Below are positions 19,924-28,667 of a stretch of DNA of 64,000 bases, piece by piece. A model generated the notes under the pieces. That model saw nothing but the letters and a program-made list of their open reading frames with translations. It did not search any database and had not been told where the DNA came from. The first letter of the stretch is position 1. Each line of letters opens with the position of its first letter. The position numbers were made by a program, and so were the translations under genes. The stretch is taken from assembly GCF_024171955.1 (NCBI RefSeq), contig NZ_JAMTCS010000008.1, forward strand, positions 179,446-243,445. Direction: 5' to 3'. The stretch comes from Promicromonospora thailandica (GTDB lineage Bacteria > Actinomycetota > Actinomycetes > Actinomycetales > Cellulomonadaceae).

Positions 19924-21342
19924 TTACCGCACGTCCTTGCCACCCACGTCCTTGCCGCGCGCGTCCTCGCTGCCCAGGATCCCCCGGATGCGTTCCAGCC
20001 GTTCCGAGACCTGCCGCTCGTACCCGCGGTCGCTCGGGTCGTAGTAGCGCGAGCCCGCCAGCACGTCCGGCAGGTACTGCTGGGGGGCGACGCCGTGCGG
20101 CCAGTCGTGCGCGTACCGGTACCCCTCGCCGTGACCCATCTTCTTGGCACCGGCGTAGTGCGCGTCGCGCAGGTGCTGCGGCACCGAGCCCACCTTGCCC
20201 GCCCGCACGTCCGCGAGCGCCGCGTCCACGCCGAGGTAGGCGGCGTTCGACTTGGGTGCGGTGGCCAGGTGCACCACGGCCTCGGCGAGCACGATGCGCC
20301 CCTCGGGCATGCCGATGAGCTGGACGGCCTGGGCGGCGGCGACGGCGGTCTGGAGCGCGGAGGGGTCGGCCATGCCGACGTCCTCGGCCGCGGAGATGAC
20401 CAGGCGCCGGGCGATGAACCGCGGGTCCTCCCCTGCGGCGACCATGCGGGCCAGGTAGTGCAGCGCCGCGTCGACGTCGGACCCGCGGATGGACTTGATG
20501 AACGCGGAGATCACGTCGTAGTGCTGGTCGCCGTCACGGTCGTAGCGGACGGCGGCGACGTCGACGGCGCGCTCGACGTCGGGCAGGGCGATGAGCGGCG
20601 TGGTGCCGTCCTGCCCGGTGGGCGGGTCGTCGTCGGACAGGACGGCGCCTGCCGCCGCCTCGAGGATGGTCAGGGCCTTGCGGGCGTCTCCGCCGGCGAG
20701 GCGCAGCAGGTGCTCGGCGGCCTCGTCGTCGAGCTCGACGGACCCGCCCAGGCCGCGCTCGTCGGTCACGGCGCGGCGCACGAGCTCGCGGACGTGCTCC
20801 GTCTCCAGCGGTCGGAGCGTGAGCAGCAGGGAGCGTGACAGCAGCGGCGAGTTCACGGAGAAGCTGGGGTTCTCGGTGGTGGCGGCGACGAGCGTGACCC
20901 ACCGGTTCTCGACGCTGGGCAGCAGCGCGTCCTGCTGGGACTTGGAGAAGCGGTGCACCTCGTCGACGAACAGCACGGTCTCGTCGCCGCCGGTGGCCAG
21001 GCGGCGACGGGCGTCCTCGACCACCTGGCGCACGTCCTTGACGCCGGCGGTCACGGCGCTGAGCTCCACGAAGCGGCGCCCGGAGACGGTGGCCACGAGG
21101 TAGGCGAGCGTGGTCTTGCCCGTCCCGGGCGGACCCCACAGGATCACGGACGACGGCGCGGTGCGCCCGCTCCCGCCCGGCTCGATGAGCCGCCGCAGGG
21201 GCGATCCGGGCTCCAGGAGGTGCTCCTGCCCGGCTATCTCGTCGATCGAGGCCGGGCGCATGCGCACGGCCAGAGGGGACGACGCGCGGGCGGCGGGGGT
21301 ACCCGCCGTGTCGGTCGTCGCAGCGTCGAACAGATCCACCAT
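19924..21342 (-). CDS. rarA: Replication-associated recombination protein A (AAA+ ATPase)
   Basis: RarA/MgsA/WRNIP1-type AAA+ ATPase acting at stalled replication forks. The 472-residue protein begins LFDAA and then [20 protein letters not shown]. Walker A is [16 protein letters not shown], Walker B is [16 protein letters not shown], and sensor 1 is [12 protein letters not shown]. The C-terminal tetramerisation domain has [30 protein letters not shown] and [11 protein letters not shown], ending in Lys/Asp-rich repeats. ATG at 21342 lies 6 nt after TAGGCT (21349-21354 complement), fitting a leaderless mRNA. It follows the two transporter genes on the same strand. Confidence 0.95.
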   Translation of the reverse strand: MVDLFDAATTDTAGTPAARASSPLAVRMRPASIDEIAGQEHLLEPGSPLRRLIEPGGSGRTAPSSVILWGPPGTGKTTLAYLVATVSGRRFVELSAVTAGVKDVRQVVEDARRRLATGGDETVLFVDEVHRFSKSQQDALLPSVENRWVTLVAATTENPSFSVNSPLLSRSLLLTLRPLETEHVRELVRRAVTDERGLGGSVELDDEAAEHLLRLAGGDARKALTILEAAAGAVLSDDDPPTGQDGTTPLIALPDVERAVDVAAVRYDRDGDQHYDVISAFIKSIRGSDVDAALHYLARMVAAGEDPRFIARRLVISAAEDVGMADPSALQTAVAAAQAVQLIGMPEGRIVLAEAVVHLATAPKSNAAYLGVDAALADVRAGKVGSVPQHLRDAHYAGAKKMGHGEGYRYAHDWPHGVAPQQYLPDVLAGSRYYDPSDRGYERQVSERLERIRGILGSEDARGKDVGGKDVR

Positions 21343-21351
21343 GCCCTCAGC

Positions 21352-22614
21352 CTACGGACGACCACCGACACCCCGGTCCGGGGCGACTTCCGGGGCCGGG
21401 TCCGCGGCGGCCTCCGGGGCCGGCTCCGCGGCGGGCTCGGCGCCGGGTTCGGGGCCCCCGTCCGAGACCTCCCGCAGCGGGTCCGTCGGTGTGGGCCGCA
21501 CGGGCTCCGGCGGTGTGCGCAGCGTGCCGAACACGGCCCACGCCACCGCGATGAGCGGTACGGCGACGATGGCGCCGAGGATGCCGCCCACCACCGTGCC
21601 GCAGGTGACCCCGAGGGCGACGACCACGGGGTGCAGGGAGACCTGCTTGCCCATGATGAGCGGCTGCAGCACGTGCCCCTCGAGCTGCCCGATGCCGGCG
21701 ATGCCGACCGTGACGATCAGGGCGGTGAGCAGGCCGTCCGCGGCGAGGGCCACGACCGCCGCGATGATCATGGCCAGCGGCGCGCCGACCAGCGGAATGA
21801 ACGTGCCGATGAACACGAGCACGGCCAGGGGCGCCGACAGCGGCACGCCGAGGATCGTCAGGAAGACTCCGGCCAGGATGCCGTTGCTGATCGCCACCAG
21901 CACGGTGCCGCGGGTGTAGCCGGAGAACGTGTACCAGCCGGCGCCCGCGGCGTCGTTCCAGCGCTGCCGGGTGCGGGCGGGCACCTGGGCGACGAACCAG
22001 CGCCACATCGCCGAGCCCGAGGCGAGGAAGAAGACGGTGCAGAAGATCGCCAGGACGAGCACGGCGGCGCCCTCGACGATCGAGCCGGCGCTCTCGGCGG
22101 CCCGGCTCACGAGGGTCTGGGAGTTCTCCTGGATCCAGCTCGCGGCGTCGTCGATCCACTGGTCACGGGTGTCGACCTCGACGTTGACCGGCAGCGGGTT
22201 GTTCTCGATGAGGTCGACGATCTGGTCGATGCCGGTGTTGAACTCCCCCGCGAGCCGTTCCCACTGGCCCGCGACGGACACCACCACGTAGGCCAGCAGC
22301 CCGCCGATCACCAGGATGCCCGACAGGATGGCGCCCGCGGTGGCCAGCGGACGCGGCAGCACCCGGGCGTAGAAGTCGGTGACCGGGTTGAGCACCGCGG
22401 TGAACACGAGCGCCAGGAACACCGCGACGAAGACGATCAGCACCTGCGTGACCGCCCAGAACACCAGGGCGATCCCGGCGACGACGAGGATCAGGCGCCA
22501 CGACCACCCGGCGGCGGTCCGCAGCCAGGGCGGTGGGGCGGGGTCCTGCGCCGGCGCGCCGTGCGCGACGCCGGCGGGTGACGCGAGGTCTGGCACCGAG
22601 TCAGTCTGCCTCAT
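21352..22614 (-). CDS. AI-2E family transporter (PerM/YdiK-like), copy 1
   Basis: Integral membrane protein of 420 residues in the AI-2E/PerM family; members export varied small molecules or ions and most have no assigned substrate. About eight membrane helices are visible, with the family segments FLALVFTAVLNPVTDFYARV, FIGTFIPLVGAPLAMIIAAV and the conserved C-terminal LEGHVLQPLIMGKQVSLHPV. The C-terminal 60 residues are an acidic Pro/Glu/Ala repeat (PGAEPAAEPAPEAAADPAPE) that is probably disordered in the cytosol. It starts inside the end of copy 2 (14-bp overlap), so they form one operon. Confidence 0.88.
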   Translation of the reverse strand: MRQTDSVPDLASPAGVAHGAPAQDPAPPPWLRTAAGWSWRLILVVAGIALVFWAVTQVLIVFVAVFLALVFTAVLNPVTDFYARVLPRPLATAGAILSGILVIGGLLAYVVVSVAGQWERLAGEFNTGIDQIVDLIENNPLPVNVEVDTRDQWIDDAASWIQENSQTLVSRAAESAGSIVEGAAVLVLAIFCTVFFLASGSAMWRWFVAQVPARTRQRWNDAAGAGWYTFSGYTRGTVLVAISNGILAGVFLTILGVPLSAPLAVLVFIGTFIPLVGAPLAMIIAAVVALAADGLLTALIVTVGIAGIGQLEGHVLQPLIMGKQVSLHPVVVALGVTCGTVVGGILGAIVAVPLIAVAWAVFGTLRTPPEPVRPTPTDPLREVSDGGPEPGAEPAAEPAPEAAADPAPEVAPDRGVGGRP

Positions 22615-23785
22615 CCACGGGTGACCCGCCCTGTGTCCGGCCCGGCGTCTGACGCAGCGTGCTGTACACCGCCCACGCCACCCCGGTGAGCGGGACCGCG
22701 ACCACCGCGCCGAGCAGCCCGCCCAGCACCGATCCGGCGGCGACCACGAGCGCCATCACGACGGGGTGCAGGGAGACCTGCTTGCCCGTGATGAGCGGCT
22801 GCAGCACGTTGGCGTCGATCTGCGCCACGACGACCATGCCGATGAGCACCACGAGGGCGAGCACGGGCCCCTTGGCGGCGAGGGCGACGAGCACGCTGAC
22901 GACGATGGCGGCGACCGGGCCGATCATCGGCACGAACGCCCCGAGGAAGACGACCACGGACAGGGGCAGCGCGAGCGGCACGCCGACGACGGACAGGAAG
23001 ACGCCCGCGATGACGCCGTCGGCCAGCGCCACGAAGAACATGCCGCGTGTGAAGCCGGAGAAGGCGTTCCAGCCCGCGAGCGCCGCGGCCTCCCAGCGGT
23101 CGTGCCGGTCGGCGGGCACGAAGTTCAGCGCCCAGCGCCACATCGCGTGGCCCTGGGTCAGGAAGAACACGGTGCAGAAGATCGCGAGGACGACGGCGGT
23201 GGCGCCCTCGCCGACGGCGCCGGCGCTCTGGGCGGCGGTGCCCGCGTAGTCGCCGGCGTTGGCCTGGAGCCAGGCGCCGCCGTCGGCCAGCCACCGCTCG
23301 GGGCTGCCGAGGCCCGCCAGGACCGGGACGTCGGCGAGCAGGCCGGCGAGGTCGGCGAGGCCGGAGCCGAACTCGGTGGCGAGGTCCTCCCACCGGTTGG
23401 TCACGGAGGTGACGACGTAGGTGACGAGGGCGCCCACGGCGAGGACGGCGGTGAGCAGCGAGGCCGCCATGGCGAGGCCGCGGGGCATGACGCGGTCGTA
23501 GAAGTCGCCCAGCGGGAGCAGCACGGTGGTGAACACCAGGGCGAGGAACAGGGCGACGAACACGACCTGCACGAGGCCGACCACGTAGAACACGGCCCCG
23601 ACGGCGACGAGGATGCCGACGAGCCGCCAGGCCAGCTCCCCCGTGGACCGCAGCCACGGGGTGCCGAACGTGACGGGCACGCTGGCGAGGACGGCTGTCT
23701 CGGCCGGTTCTGGCGGGGTCGTGGCCGATTGGGTGGGCGGCTGGGCCGCAGTCGTCGGCGCTACCGTCGGCGCGTCTGCCGTCAT
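22601..23785 (-). CDS. AI-2E family transporter (PerM/YdiK-like), copy 2
   Basis: Tandem paralogue of the downstream gene, about 394 residues, with the same family blocks: FLALVFTTVLLPLGDFYDRV, FLGAFVPMIGPVAAIVVSV and DANVLQPLITGKQVSLHPV. Two ATG codons are possible; the one at 23785 lies 7 nt after GGGAG, while the one at 23791 is too close, so 23785 is preferred. The N-terminus is Thr/Pro/Ala-rich. The pair probably arose by local duplication. Whether they form a hetero-oligomer or transport different substrates cannot be read from sequence. Confidence 0.87.
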   Translation of the reverse strand: MTADAPTVAPTTAAQPPTQSATTPPEPAETAVLASVPVTFGTPWLRSTGELAWRLVGILVAVGAVFYVVGLVQVVFVALFLALVFTTVLLPLGDFYDRVMPRGLAMAASLLTAVLAVGALVTYVVTSVTNRWEDLATEFGSGLADLAGLLADVPVLAGLGSPERWLADGGAWLQANAGDYAGTAAQSAGAVGEGATAVVLAIFCTVFFLTQGHAMWRWALNFVPADRHDRWEAAALAGWNAFSGFTRGMFFVALADGVIAGVFLSVVGVPLALPLSVVVFLGAFVPMIGPVAAIVVSVLVALAAKGPVLALVVLIGMVVVAQIDANVLQPLITGKQVSLHPVVMALVVAAGSVLGGLLGAVVAVPLTGVAWAVYSTLRQTPGRTQGGSPVDEAD

Positions 23786-23862
23786 CGCCATGCTCCCGAT
23801 TTTGTTTTGGGCGGATTGTCCAGGCGGACGTTAGCGGCGCTGCGGTTCGCGCGACAACTCCG

Positions 23863-24501
23863 TCACGGGAGCCGGATCTCCAGGGCGCCCGGGACCGCGG
23901 CCAGCGTGGCGCGCAGCAGGGCGGCGAGATCCTCCCGGGTCGCCGTCGTCCCGGCGTCGGGGGCCGAGCACCAGGTGTCGACGGCGGCCCGGTGGCCCGC
24001 CACCGCGACCGCGCAGACGACGCGGGCCGAGAGGTCGGCCCCCGGCGCCCCGTCCAGCCGGGCCACGATCGCGCCGACGACGTGCTCGGTGAAGCGTTCG
24101 CAGGTCAGCATGCCCGCGGCGTCGACGCCCGGGTACCGGCCGCTCAGGCGCGCGCTGAGCACCGCGAGGTGCTCCCAGCCGGGCGGCATGTGCTCGACGA
24201 CGTCGATCAGCGCCTCGCCGAGGACGGTCAGGAGCGGCCCGCTGCCGGCGAGCACGTCGTCGAGCTCCCCGATGAGCGTGCGCCAGACGTCGTTCAGCGG
24301 GGTCAGTGCCAGGTCCTCCTTGCCGTCGAAGTACCGGAAGAAGCTCCGCCTGGACACCTCCGCCTGCTCGCAGAGCCAGTCGACGGTCACCGCGTCGTAG
24401 CCGCGCTCGGCGAAGGCAGGTAGCGCGATCTCCACGAGCCGCTGCCTGCTGCGGGCGATGCGCCGGCTGCGGAGCGTGCCGGGCACGGCCTGGGTCGTCA
24501 T
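23863..24501 (-). CDS. TetR family transcriptional regulator
   Basis: 212-residue TetR-type repressor. The DNA-binding domain is residues 10-57 (RIARSRQRLVEIALPAFAER then YDAVTVDWLCEQAEVSRRSF and FRYFDGKEDLAL). The remaining helical part is the ligand pocket. ATG at 24501 lies 6 nt after TAGGAT (24508-24513 complement), suggesting a leaderless start. It is divergent from an MDR-family reductase with 52 bp between starts. That spacer holds a direct repeat of ACTGGCACT, so it probably controls both genes. Confidence 0.9.
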   Translation of the reverse strand: MTTQAVPGTLRSRRIARSRQRLVEIALPAFAERGYDAVTVDWLCEQAEVSRRSFFRYFDGKEDLALTPLNDVWRTLIGELDDVLAGSGPLLTVLGEALIDVVEHMPPGWEHLAVLSARLSGRYPGVDAAGMLTCERFTEHVVGAIVARLDGAPGADLSARVVCAVAVAGHRAAVDTWCSAPDAGTTATREDLAALLRATLAAVPGALEIRLP

Positions 24502-24553
24502 GCGACCATCCTACCGAACTGGCACTCACTGGCACTTGGCATACAGTAGCGCC
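24502..24553. promoter_or_regulatory. Divergent promoter with ACTGGCACT direct repeat
   Basis: The 52-bp spacer contains ACTGGCACT twice, one base apart (ACTGGCACTCACTGGCACT), followed by TGGCAT. On the plus side TACAGT (24542-24547) ends 6 nt before the reductase ATG. On the minus side TAGGAT ends 6 nt before the TetR ATG. A TetR dimer bound to the repeat would cover both promoters. Confidence 0.6.
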
Positions 24554-25474
24554 ATGCTCGCCTGGACAGTCGACCACTCGTCACCCGCCCACCTCGCCCT
24601 GCGGGAGGTGCCCGACCCGGAGCCCGGCCCGCACGACGCCGTCGTCGAGGTGCGGGCCTTCGCCCCGAACCACGGCGACCTCGAGATGCTGCCGGCCCTG
24701 CCGGACGGGACGGTGCCCGGCTGGGACGCCGCGGGCGTCGTGGTGGCCGAGGCCGCCGACGGGACCGGTCCGCGCTGCGGCCAGGTGGTGACGTCGCTCG
24801 GCACCCACGGCGCGTGGGCGCAGCGCCGGCTCGTCACCGCCGAGTCCGTGGGCACCGGCCCCGCGGACGCCGACCCGGCCGCCCTGAGCGTCGTGCCCGT
24901 CGCCGCCACGAGCGCTCTGCGCGGGCTGCGCCGCCTCGGCCCCGTCCTCGGCCGCCGCGTGCTGGTGGTGGGGGGCACAAGCACGGTCGGGCTCTTCGCC
25001 GTGCAGCTCGCCGCGCGCGCCGGCGCCGAGGTCGTCGCCACCACCCGGGACGCCACCAGCCGGGAGCGCCTGGCACGTCTCGGCGCGCACGAGGTGATCG
25101 CCTCGCCCGCCGACCTGACGCACGACGTGTCCGGGGCGCTCGACCTGCTCGGCGGGCCCCACCTGGTCCAGGCCTTCGCCCGCCTCGCGCCGGGCGGGAC
25201 GCTCGTCGCCCTCGGCCACGCGGCCGGGCAGGAGGAGCACTTCGGGTACGGGGACCTGTTCGGCGACGACGGCCGGCACGACCGGACCCTGACCACGTTC
25301 TTCCTCGGCGCCGAGACCGGCCTCGGCCCCGACATGACGTGGCTCGCGACCGAGATCCACGAGGGGCGCCTCGACCCGGTGACCGCCGCCGTCCGCCCGT
25401 GGGAGGAGCTGCCCGACGCGTTCGCCCCCGGGTCCCGCCGGGCACCCGGAAAGGTCGTGCTGACCGTGGGCTGA
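24554..25474 (+). CDS. MDR-family zinc-independent oxidoreductase (quinone reductase-like)
   Basis: 306-residue NAD(P)H-dependent oxidoreductase of the medium-chain dehydrogenase family. The GroES-like part (residues 1-115) includes PNHGDLEMLPALPDGTVPGWDAAG; the Rossmann part has RRVLVVGGTSTVGLFAVQLA and GALDLLGGPHLVQAF. Structural and catalytic zinc ligands of true alcohol dehydrogenases are absent, as in quinone oxidoreductases. The ATG at 24554 follows a -10-like hexamer by 6 nt. Control by the divergent TetR suggests induction by a small electrophile or quinone. Confidence 0.85.
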   Translation: MLAWTVDHSSPAHLALREVPDPEPGPHDAVVEVRAFAPNHGDLEMLPALPDGTVPGWDAAGVVVAEAADGTGPRCGQVVTSLGTHGAWAQRRLVTAESVGTGPADADPAALSVVPVAATSALRGLRRLGPVLGRRVLVVGGTSTVGLFAVQLAARAGAEVVATTRDATSRERLARLGAHEVIASPADLTHDVSGALDLLGGPHLVQAFARLAPGGTLVALGHAAGQEEHFGYGDLFGDDGRHDRTLTTFFLGAETGLGPDMTWLATEIHEGRLDPVTAAVRPWEELPDAFAPGSRRAPGKVVLTVG

Positions 25475-25484
25475 GGCCGGCGTG

Positions 25485-25536
25485 GTTCCCAGGTAGCGTT
25501 CCCAGGCAGCTTTTCCAGGTGGCTTTCCCCGGTAGC
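25485..25536 (+). repeat. Four tandem 13-bp repeats
   Basis: Four contiguous 13-mers: GTTCCCAGGTAGC, GTTCCCAGGCAGC, TTTTCCAGGTGGC and TTTCCCCGGTAGC. They lead directly into the first copy of the structured repeat. The second copy of that element at 28.55 kb keeps only one such unit (CTTTCCCAGGTAGC). Confidence 0.85.
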
Positions 25537-25637
25537 ATGGTGCCCAGACTTCCGGCGCGAGAGCGCCGGCGGGATCCGAATGAGACAGCGGATCGAGACG
25601 CCCTCGTCGCTCCACACGACGGGGGCGTCTTGTCGTC
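25531..25637 (+). repeat. Structured duplicated element, copy 1
   Basis: About 107 bp almost identical to 28562-28667. Three hairpins can be drawn: CCGGCGC-GAGA-GCGCCGG (25552-25569) with a GNRA-type loop; GATCCG...CGGATC (25573-25594); and a 14-bp stem AGACGCCCTCGTCG (25596-25609) with 25617-25630, one U-G pair. Within it ATG at 25580 opens a 34-codon frame beginning MRQRIETPSSLHTTGASC. It lies upstream of the ArsR-SulP operon. It could be a small RNA or leader, a short mobile repeat, or both. Confidence 0.7.
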
Positions 25638-25693
25638 TCGGGTTCACCCGGCAGAGAGTCGGCCGCGGATTCAGCAAGCGCTAAAGTCGCCCC

Positions 25694-26122
25694 GTGGACA
25701 CACAGCCCCTCTACGCGATCAAGGCCGAGCTGTTCAAGGCCCTGGCCCATCCTGTCCGCATCCGGGTGCTGGAGGAGATCGCCGCCGGCCTCGACCTGTC
25801 CGCACCGGTCTCCCGTCTGCTCGATGTGACCGGAGCCGAACCCTCCGCCCTGTCCCAGCACCTGGCGGTGCTCAAGCGGGCGGGCGTCGTCGACTCGACC
25901 CGCTCCGGCAACGCCGTGCTCTACCGCCTCACCGAACCCCTCGTGGCCGACCTCCTCGTCGTCGCCCGCGCCTTCCTGCTGAGCCGCCTGGCCGGCAGCG
26001 ACGACGACCGCCTCGCGGCCGCTCGCCGGCTGCCCACGCTCCCCGGTGCCAGCGCCCGGGCCGTGCTCGAGGCAGCCCTCGCGGAGACCGCTCCTGTGGC
26101 CCAGGAGGACGGCCGTGCGTGA
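25694..26122 (+). CDS. ArsR-type winged-helix regulator
   Basis: 142-residue protein with an ArsR/SmtB-like winged helix: FKALAHPVRIRVLEEIAAG, then GAEPSALSQHLAVLKRAGVV and the wing STRSGNAVLYRL. The Cys-rich metal sites of SmtB/ArsR (ELCVC-type) are missing, so it probably senses something other than thiophilic metals. The GTG at 25694 lies 6 nt after TAAAGT (25682-25687), which suggests a leaderless message. It overlaps the SulP gene by 8 bp and probably controls this two-gene operon. Confidence 0.88.
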   Translation: MDTQPLYAIKAELFKALAHPVRIRVLEEIAAGLDLSAPVSRLLDVTGAEPSALSQHLAVLKRAGVVDSTRSGNAVLYRLTEPLVADLLVVARAFLLSRLAGSDDDRLAAARRLPTLPGASARAVLEAALAETAPVAQEDGRA

Positions 26123-27839
26123 CCTGCTCCCCCACCGCGGCGACTACGACCTGCGCCCGCGGACCCTCGGCGCCGACCTGGTCGCAGGGCTGACCGTCGG
26201 CGTCGTCGCCCTCCCCCTGGCGCTCGCGTTCGGCGTCAGCTCGGGCGTCGGTCCGGCCGCGGGCCTGGTGACCGCCGTCGTCGCCGGCGTGATCGCGGCG
26301 GTGGCCGGCGGTTCCCAGTTCCAGGTCTCCGGGCCCACCGGAGCCATGGCCGTCGTCCTCGCGCCCGTCGTCGCCGCCCACGGGCTGACGTCGGTCGCCC
26401 TGGTGACCCTGATGGCCGGGGTGATCGTCCTCGCGGCCGGCCTGCTCCGGCTCGGACGCGTGGTCACCTACATCCCGTGGCCCGTGGTCGAGGGCTTCAC
26501 GCTGGGCATCGCCGCGATCATCTTCCTGCAGCAGGTGCCCGCAGCTCTCGGCCAGGAGGCGTCCTTCGGCGAGAACACCCTGGTCACGGCTGCGCGCGCG
26601 ATGGCGGACGCAGCCGGCTCACCCGTCGACGGCGCCATGGCCTGGTCGGTCGCCGTCGCCGGCGTGGTCGTCGTCCTCATGCTCGTGCTGCCACGCCTGC
26701 ACGCCGCGATCCCCGCCTCGCTCGTCGCCGTCGTGCTCGCCACCATGCTTGCCGAGGCCACCGCGGCTCCCGTCGCGCGCATCGGCGCCCTGCCGGACCA
26801 CCTGCCCGCGCCGACCCTGCCCGACGTCGGCACGGCGGCGCTCACCGACCTGCTCGGCGCGGCGGCGGCGATCGCGGCGCTCGCCGCCATCGAGTCCCTG
26901 CTGTCGGCCCGGGTCGCGGCCTCCATGGCACCCGGCGGATCGGTCTACGACCCGGACCGTGAGCTAGTGGGCCAGGGACTCGCCTCGGTCGCCTCGGGTC
27001 TGTTCGGTGGGATGCCCGCCACCGGCGCGATCGCACGCACCGCGGTGAACGTGCGCTCGGGCGCCCGGACGCGCATGGCCGCCGTGGTGCACGCCCTGGT
27101 GATCCTCGCCGTGATCTACCTGGCCACCGGCCCGGTGGGACGCATTCCCCTCGCCGCGCTGGCCGGTGTGCTCATGGTGACGGCGTTCCGCATGATCGGC
27201 GCGGGGACCGTCCGTGCCGTGCTCCTGTCCACCCGGTCGGACGCCGTCACGTTCGCCGTCACAGCCGTGGTCACCGTCGCGCTCGACCTCGTCGAGGCGG
27301 TCCGGATCGGGCTGGTCGTCGCGGCGTTCTTCGCGCTGCGGCGGGTGGCCCGCGCGTCCACCGTGCGCCGCGAGCCGTTGCCCGGCGTCGCGCACGAGGG
27401 CGACGAGCACGTCGCACTGTTCCGGCTCGACGGCGCGATGTTCTTCGGTGCGGCCGACCGGATCCTCACCGAGGTCACCGAGGCCTCCGTGCGCGACGAC
27501 GTCGTGGTCGTCGTGCTGCGGCTGTCCCAGCTCGGCATGGTCGACGCCACCGGTGCGCGTACCCTCGCCGAGCTCGTCACCACGCTCGAGCAGCGCGGGA
27601 TCACGGTGCTGGTCAAGGGCGTGCAGCCGCAGCACCACAGACTCATGGCGACGGTCGGCGCGCTTGACCGGCTGCGCGACGAACGGCACCTGTTCGACAC
27701 CCTGGAGAGCGCCGTCGACCATGCGCGGTCGCACGTGTCCCGGGCGGCGGCGGGCACCGACGTGCCCCAGATCGACGGACGCCGCCGAGCGCCTCGACGT
27801 CCCGACGGCCCGTGCCCTACCGGCCAGTTCTGCCTGTGA
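26115..27839 (+). CDS. SulP family anion transporter with STAS domain
   Basis: 574-residue secondary transporter of the SLC26/SulP family, which carries sulfate, bicarbonate or related anions. It starts at a GTG with AGGAGG upstream, inside the end of the ArsR gene. The membrane part (residues 1-410) has the family opening RTLGADLVAGLTVGVVALPL, then SGPTGAMAVVLAPVV, and GLFGGMPATGAIARTAVN. The cytosolic STAS domain (about 430-545) has VVVVVLRLSQLGMVDATGA with the conserved Asp-x-x-Gly/Thr region. The short C-terminus is basic. Overlap with the ArsR gene suggests strict co-translation. Anion choice is unknown. Confidence 0.92.
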   Translation: MRDLLPHRGDYDLRPRTLGADLVAGLTVGVVALPLALAFGVSSGVGPAAGLVTAVVAGVIAAVAGGSQFQVSGPTGAMAVVLAPVVAAHGLTSVALVTLMAGVIVLAAGLLRLGRVVTYIPWPVVEGFTLGIAAIIFLQQVPAALGQEASFGENTLVTAARAMADAAGSPVDGAMAWSVAVAGVVVVLMLVLPRLHAAIPASLVAVVLATMLAEATAAPVARIGALPDHLPAPTLPDVGTAALTDLLGAAAAIAALAAIESLLSARVAASMAPGGSVYDPDRELVGQGLASVASGLFGGMPATGAIARTAVNVRSGARTRMAAVVHALVILAVIYLATGPVGRIPLAALAGVLMVTAFRMIGAGTVRAVLLSTRSDAVTFAVTAVVTVALDLVEAVRIGLVVAAFFALRRVARASTVRREPLPGVAHEGDEHVALFRLDGAMFFGAADRILTEVTEASVRDDVVVVVLRLSQLGMVDATGARTLAELVTTLEQRGITVLVKGVQPQHHRLMATVGALDRLRDERHLFDTLESAVDHARSHVSRAAAGTDVPQIDGRRRAPRRPDGPCPTGQFCL

Positions 27840-27844
27840 GCGCC

Positions 27845-28351
27845 TCAGAAGGTCATCGTGTACCGGAGCACCGGCTGTCCCGTGTCCGTGCGGCGCGTGG
27901 GTCGTCCCGACGAGGTCCAACCTCTGCTCTCGTAGAGGCGGCGGGCCGGGGTGTTGGAGCCGAGGACGTTGAGGAAGACGGATGTCACGCCCGCGGCCCG
28001 TACCGCGTGCGTCACGGCGTCGAGCAGCCGGCCGCCCAGGCCGCTACCGCGCGCCGACGGGGCCACGGCGAGGAGAGCGAGGTAGGCGCCGTCGGCCGGG
28101 TCGGTGGCGTCGCCGCTCGTTCCCGGTGGAAGCACGACGCCGAAGCCGGCCAGGCCGTCGACGGCGTCCCGCGCGACGATCCACGCCAGCGGTGGCACGG
28201 TGAGCTTGCGGGCGGCCCGCGCACGGACCGCCGCTGGAAGCTCAGCGAGCGCCAGGCCGTCACGCTCGGCCACGGCGGCGGTCCACAGGTCAAGGCAGGC
28301 ATCGCTGTCACGTGGTTCTCCGCCGGCGAGTCGCGGCGCGACGCCGGTCAC
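27845..28351 (-). CDS. GNAT family N-acetyltransferase
   Basis: About 168 residues of GCN5-related acetyltransferase fold. The acetyl-CoA loop is LAVAPSARGSGLGGRLLDAV, preceded by the central strand DGAYLALL and followed by VFLNVLGSNTPARRLYESRG, a typical motif B. The start is uncertain: the GTG at 28351 is the only good in-frame start that gives a normal length. Substrate is unknown. It is convergent with SulP (5 bp between stops). Confidence 0.85.
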   Translation of the reverse strand: MTGVAPRLAGGEPRDSDACLDLWTAAVAERDGLALAELPAAVRARAARKLTVPPLAWIVARDAVDGLAGFGVVLPPGTSGDATDPADGAYLALLAVAPSARGSGLGGRLLDAVTHAVRAAGVTSVFLNVLGSNTPARRLYESRGWTSSGRPTRRTDTGQPVLRYTMTF

Positions 28352-28552
28352 AAGACGTTCCCGAAAGCGGCGCCGGCCGCAACCGCCGAGCTGAGCTGCG
28401 CGAACATGTGACGACGATAGCGACCACGAGCAGCGCTCCAGGCACGTGCAGCCAGGCGTCAGGCGTCGCGTCTGCGCAGGATCCAGGCCGCCCCGGCGCG
28501 CCGCGACAGCATCCGCAGGAGCTCGGGCACGAGCAGCAACACGACGGCTGTA
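28352..28552. other. Intergenic region with possible membrane-protein remnant
   Basis: No intact gene. On the minus strand, 28459-28553 reads VVLLLVPELLRMLSRRAGAA and ends RRRDA-stop, which looks like the tail of a lost membrane protein cut by the adjacent repeat element. This is weak evidence. Confidence 0.3.
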
Positions 28553-28667
28553 GCTTTCCCAGGTAGCGTGGTGCCCAGACTTCCGGCGCGAGAGCGCGGC
28601 GGGATCCGAATGAGACAGCGGATCGAGACGCCCTCGTCGCTCCACACGACGGGGGCGTCTTGCTGTC
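28553..28667 (+). repeat. Structured duplicated element, copy 2
   Basis: Near-identical to 25522-25637 with one substitution and one deleted base in the first stem (GAGAGCGC-GGCGGG). The second and third hairpins are unchanged. ATG at 28610 opens the same peptide MRQRIETPSSLHTTGASC, here followed by CLR, and this frame stays open into the LuxR gene, passing a Cys-rich stretch (RCPCPCLCLRLC). Both copies are in the same orientation, about 3 kb apart. Confidence 0.7.

Noticed and set aside
25694..26122. Metal-sensing ArsR function
   Set aside because: The Cys motifs of metal-sensing ArsR/SmtB proteins are absent, so only the fold is claimed.
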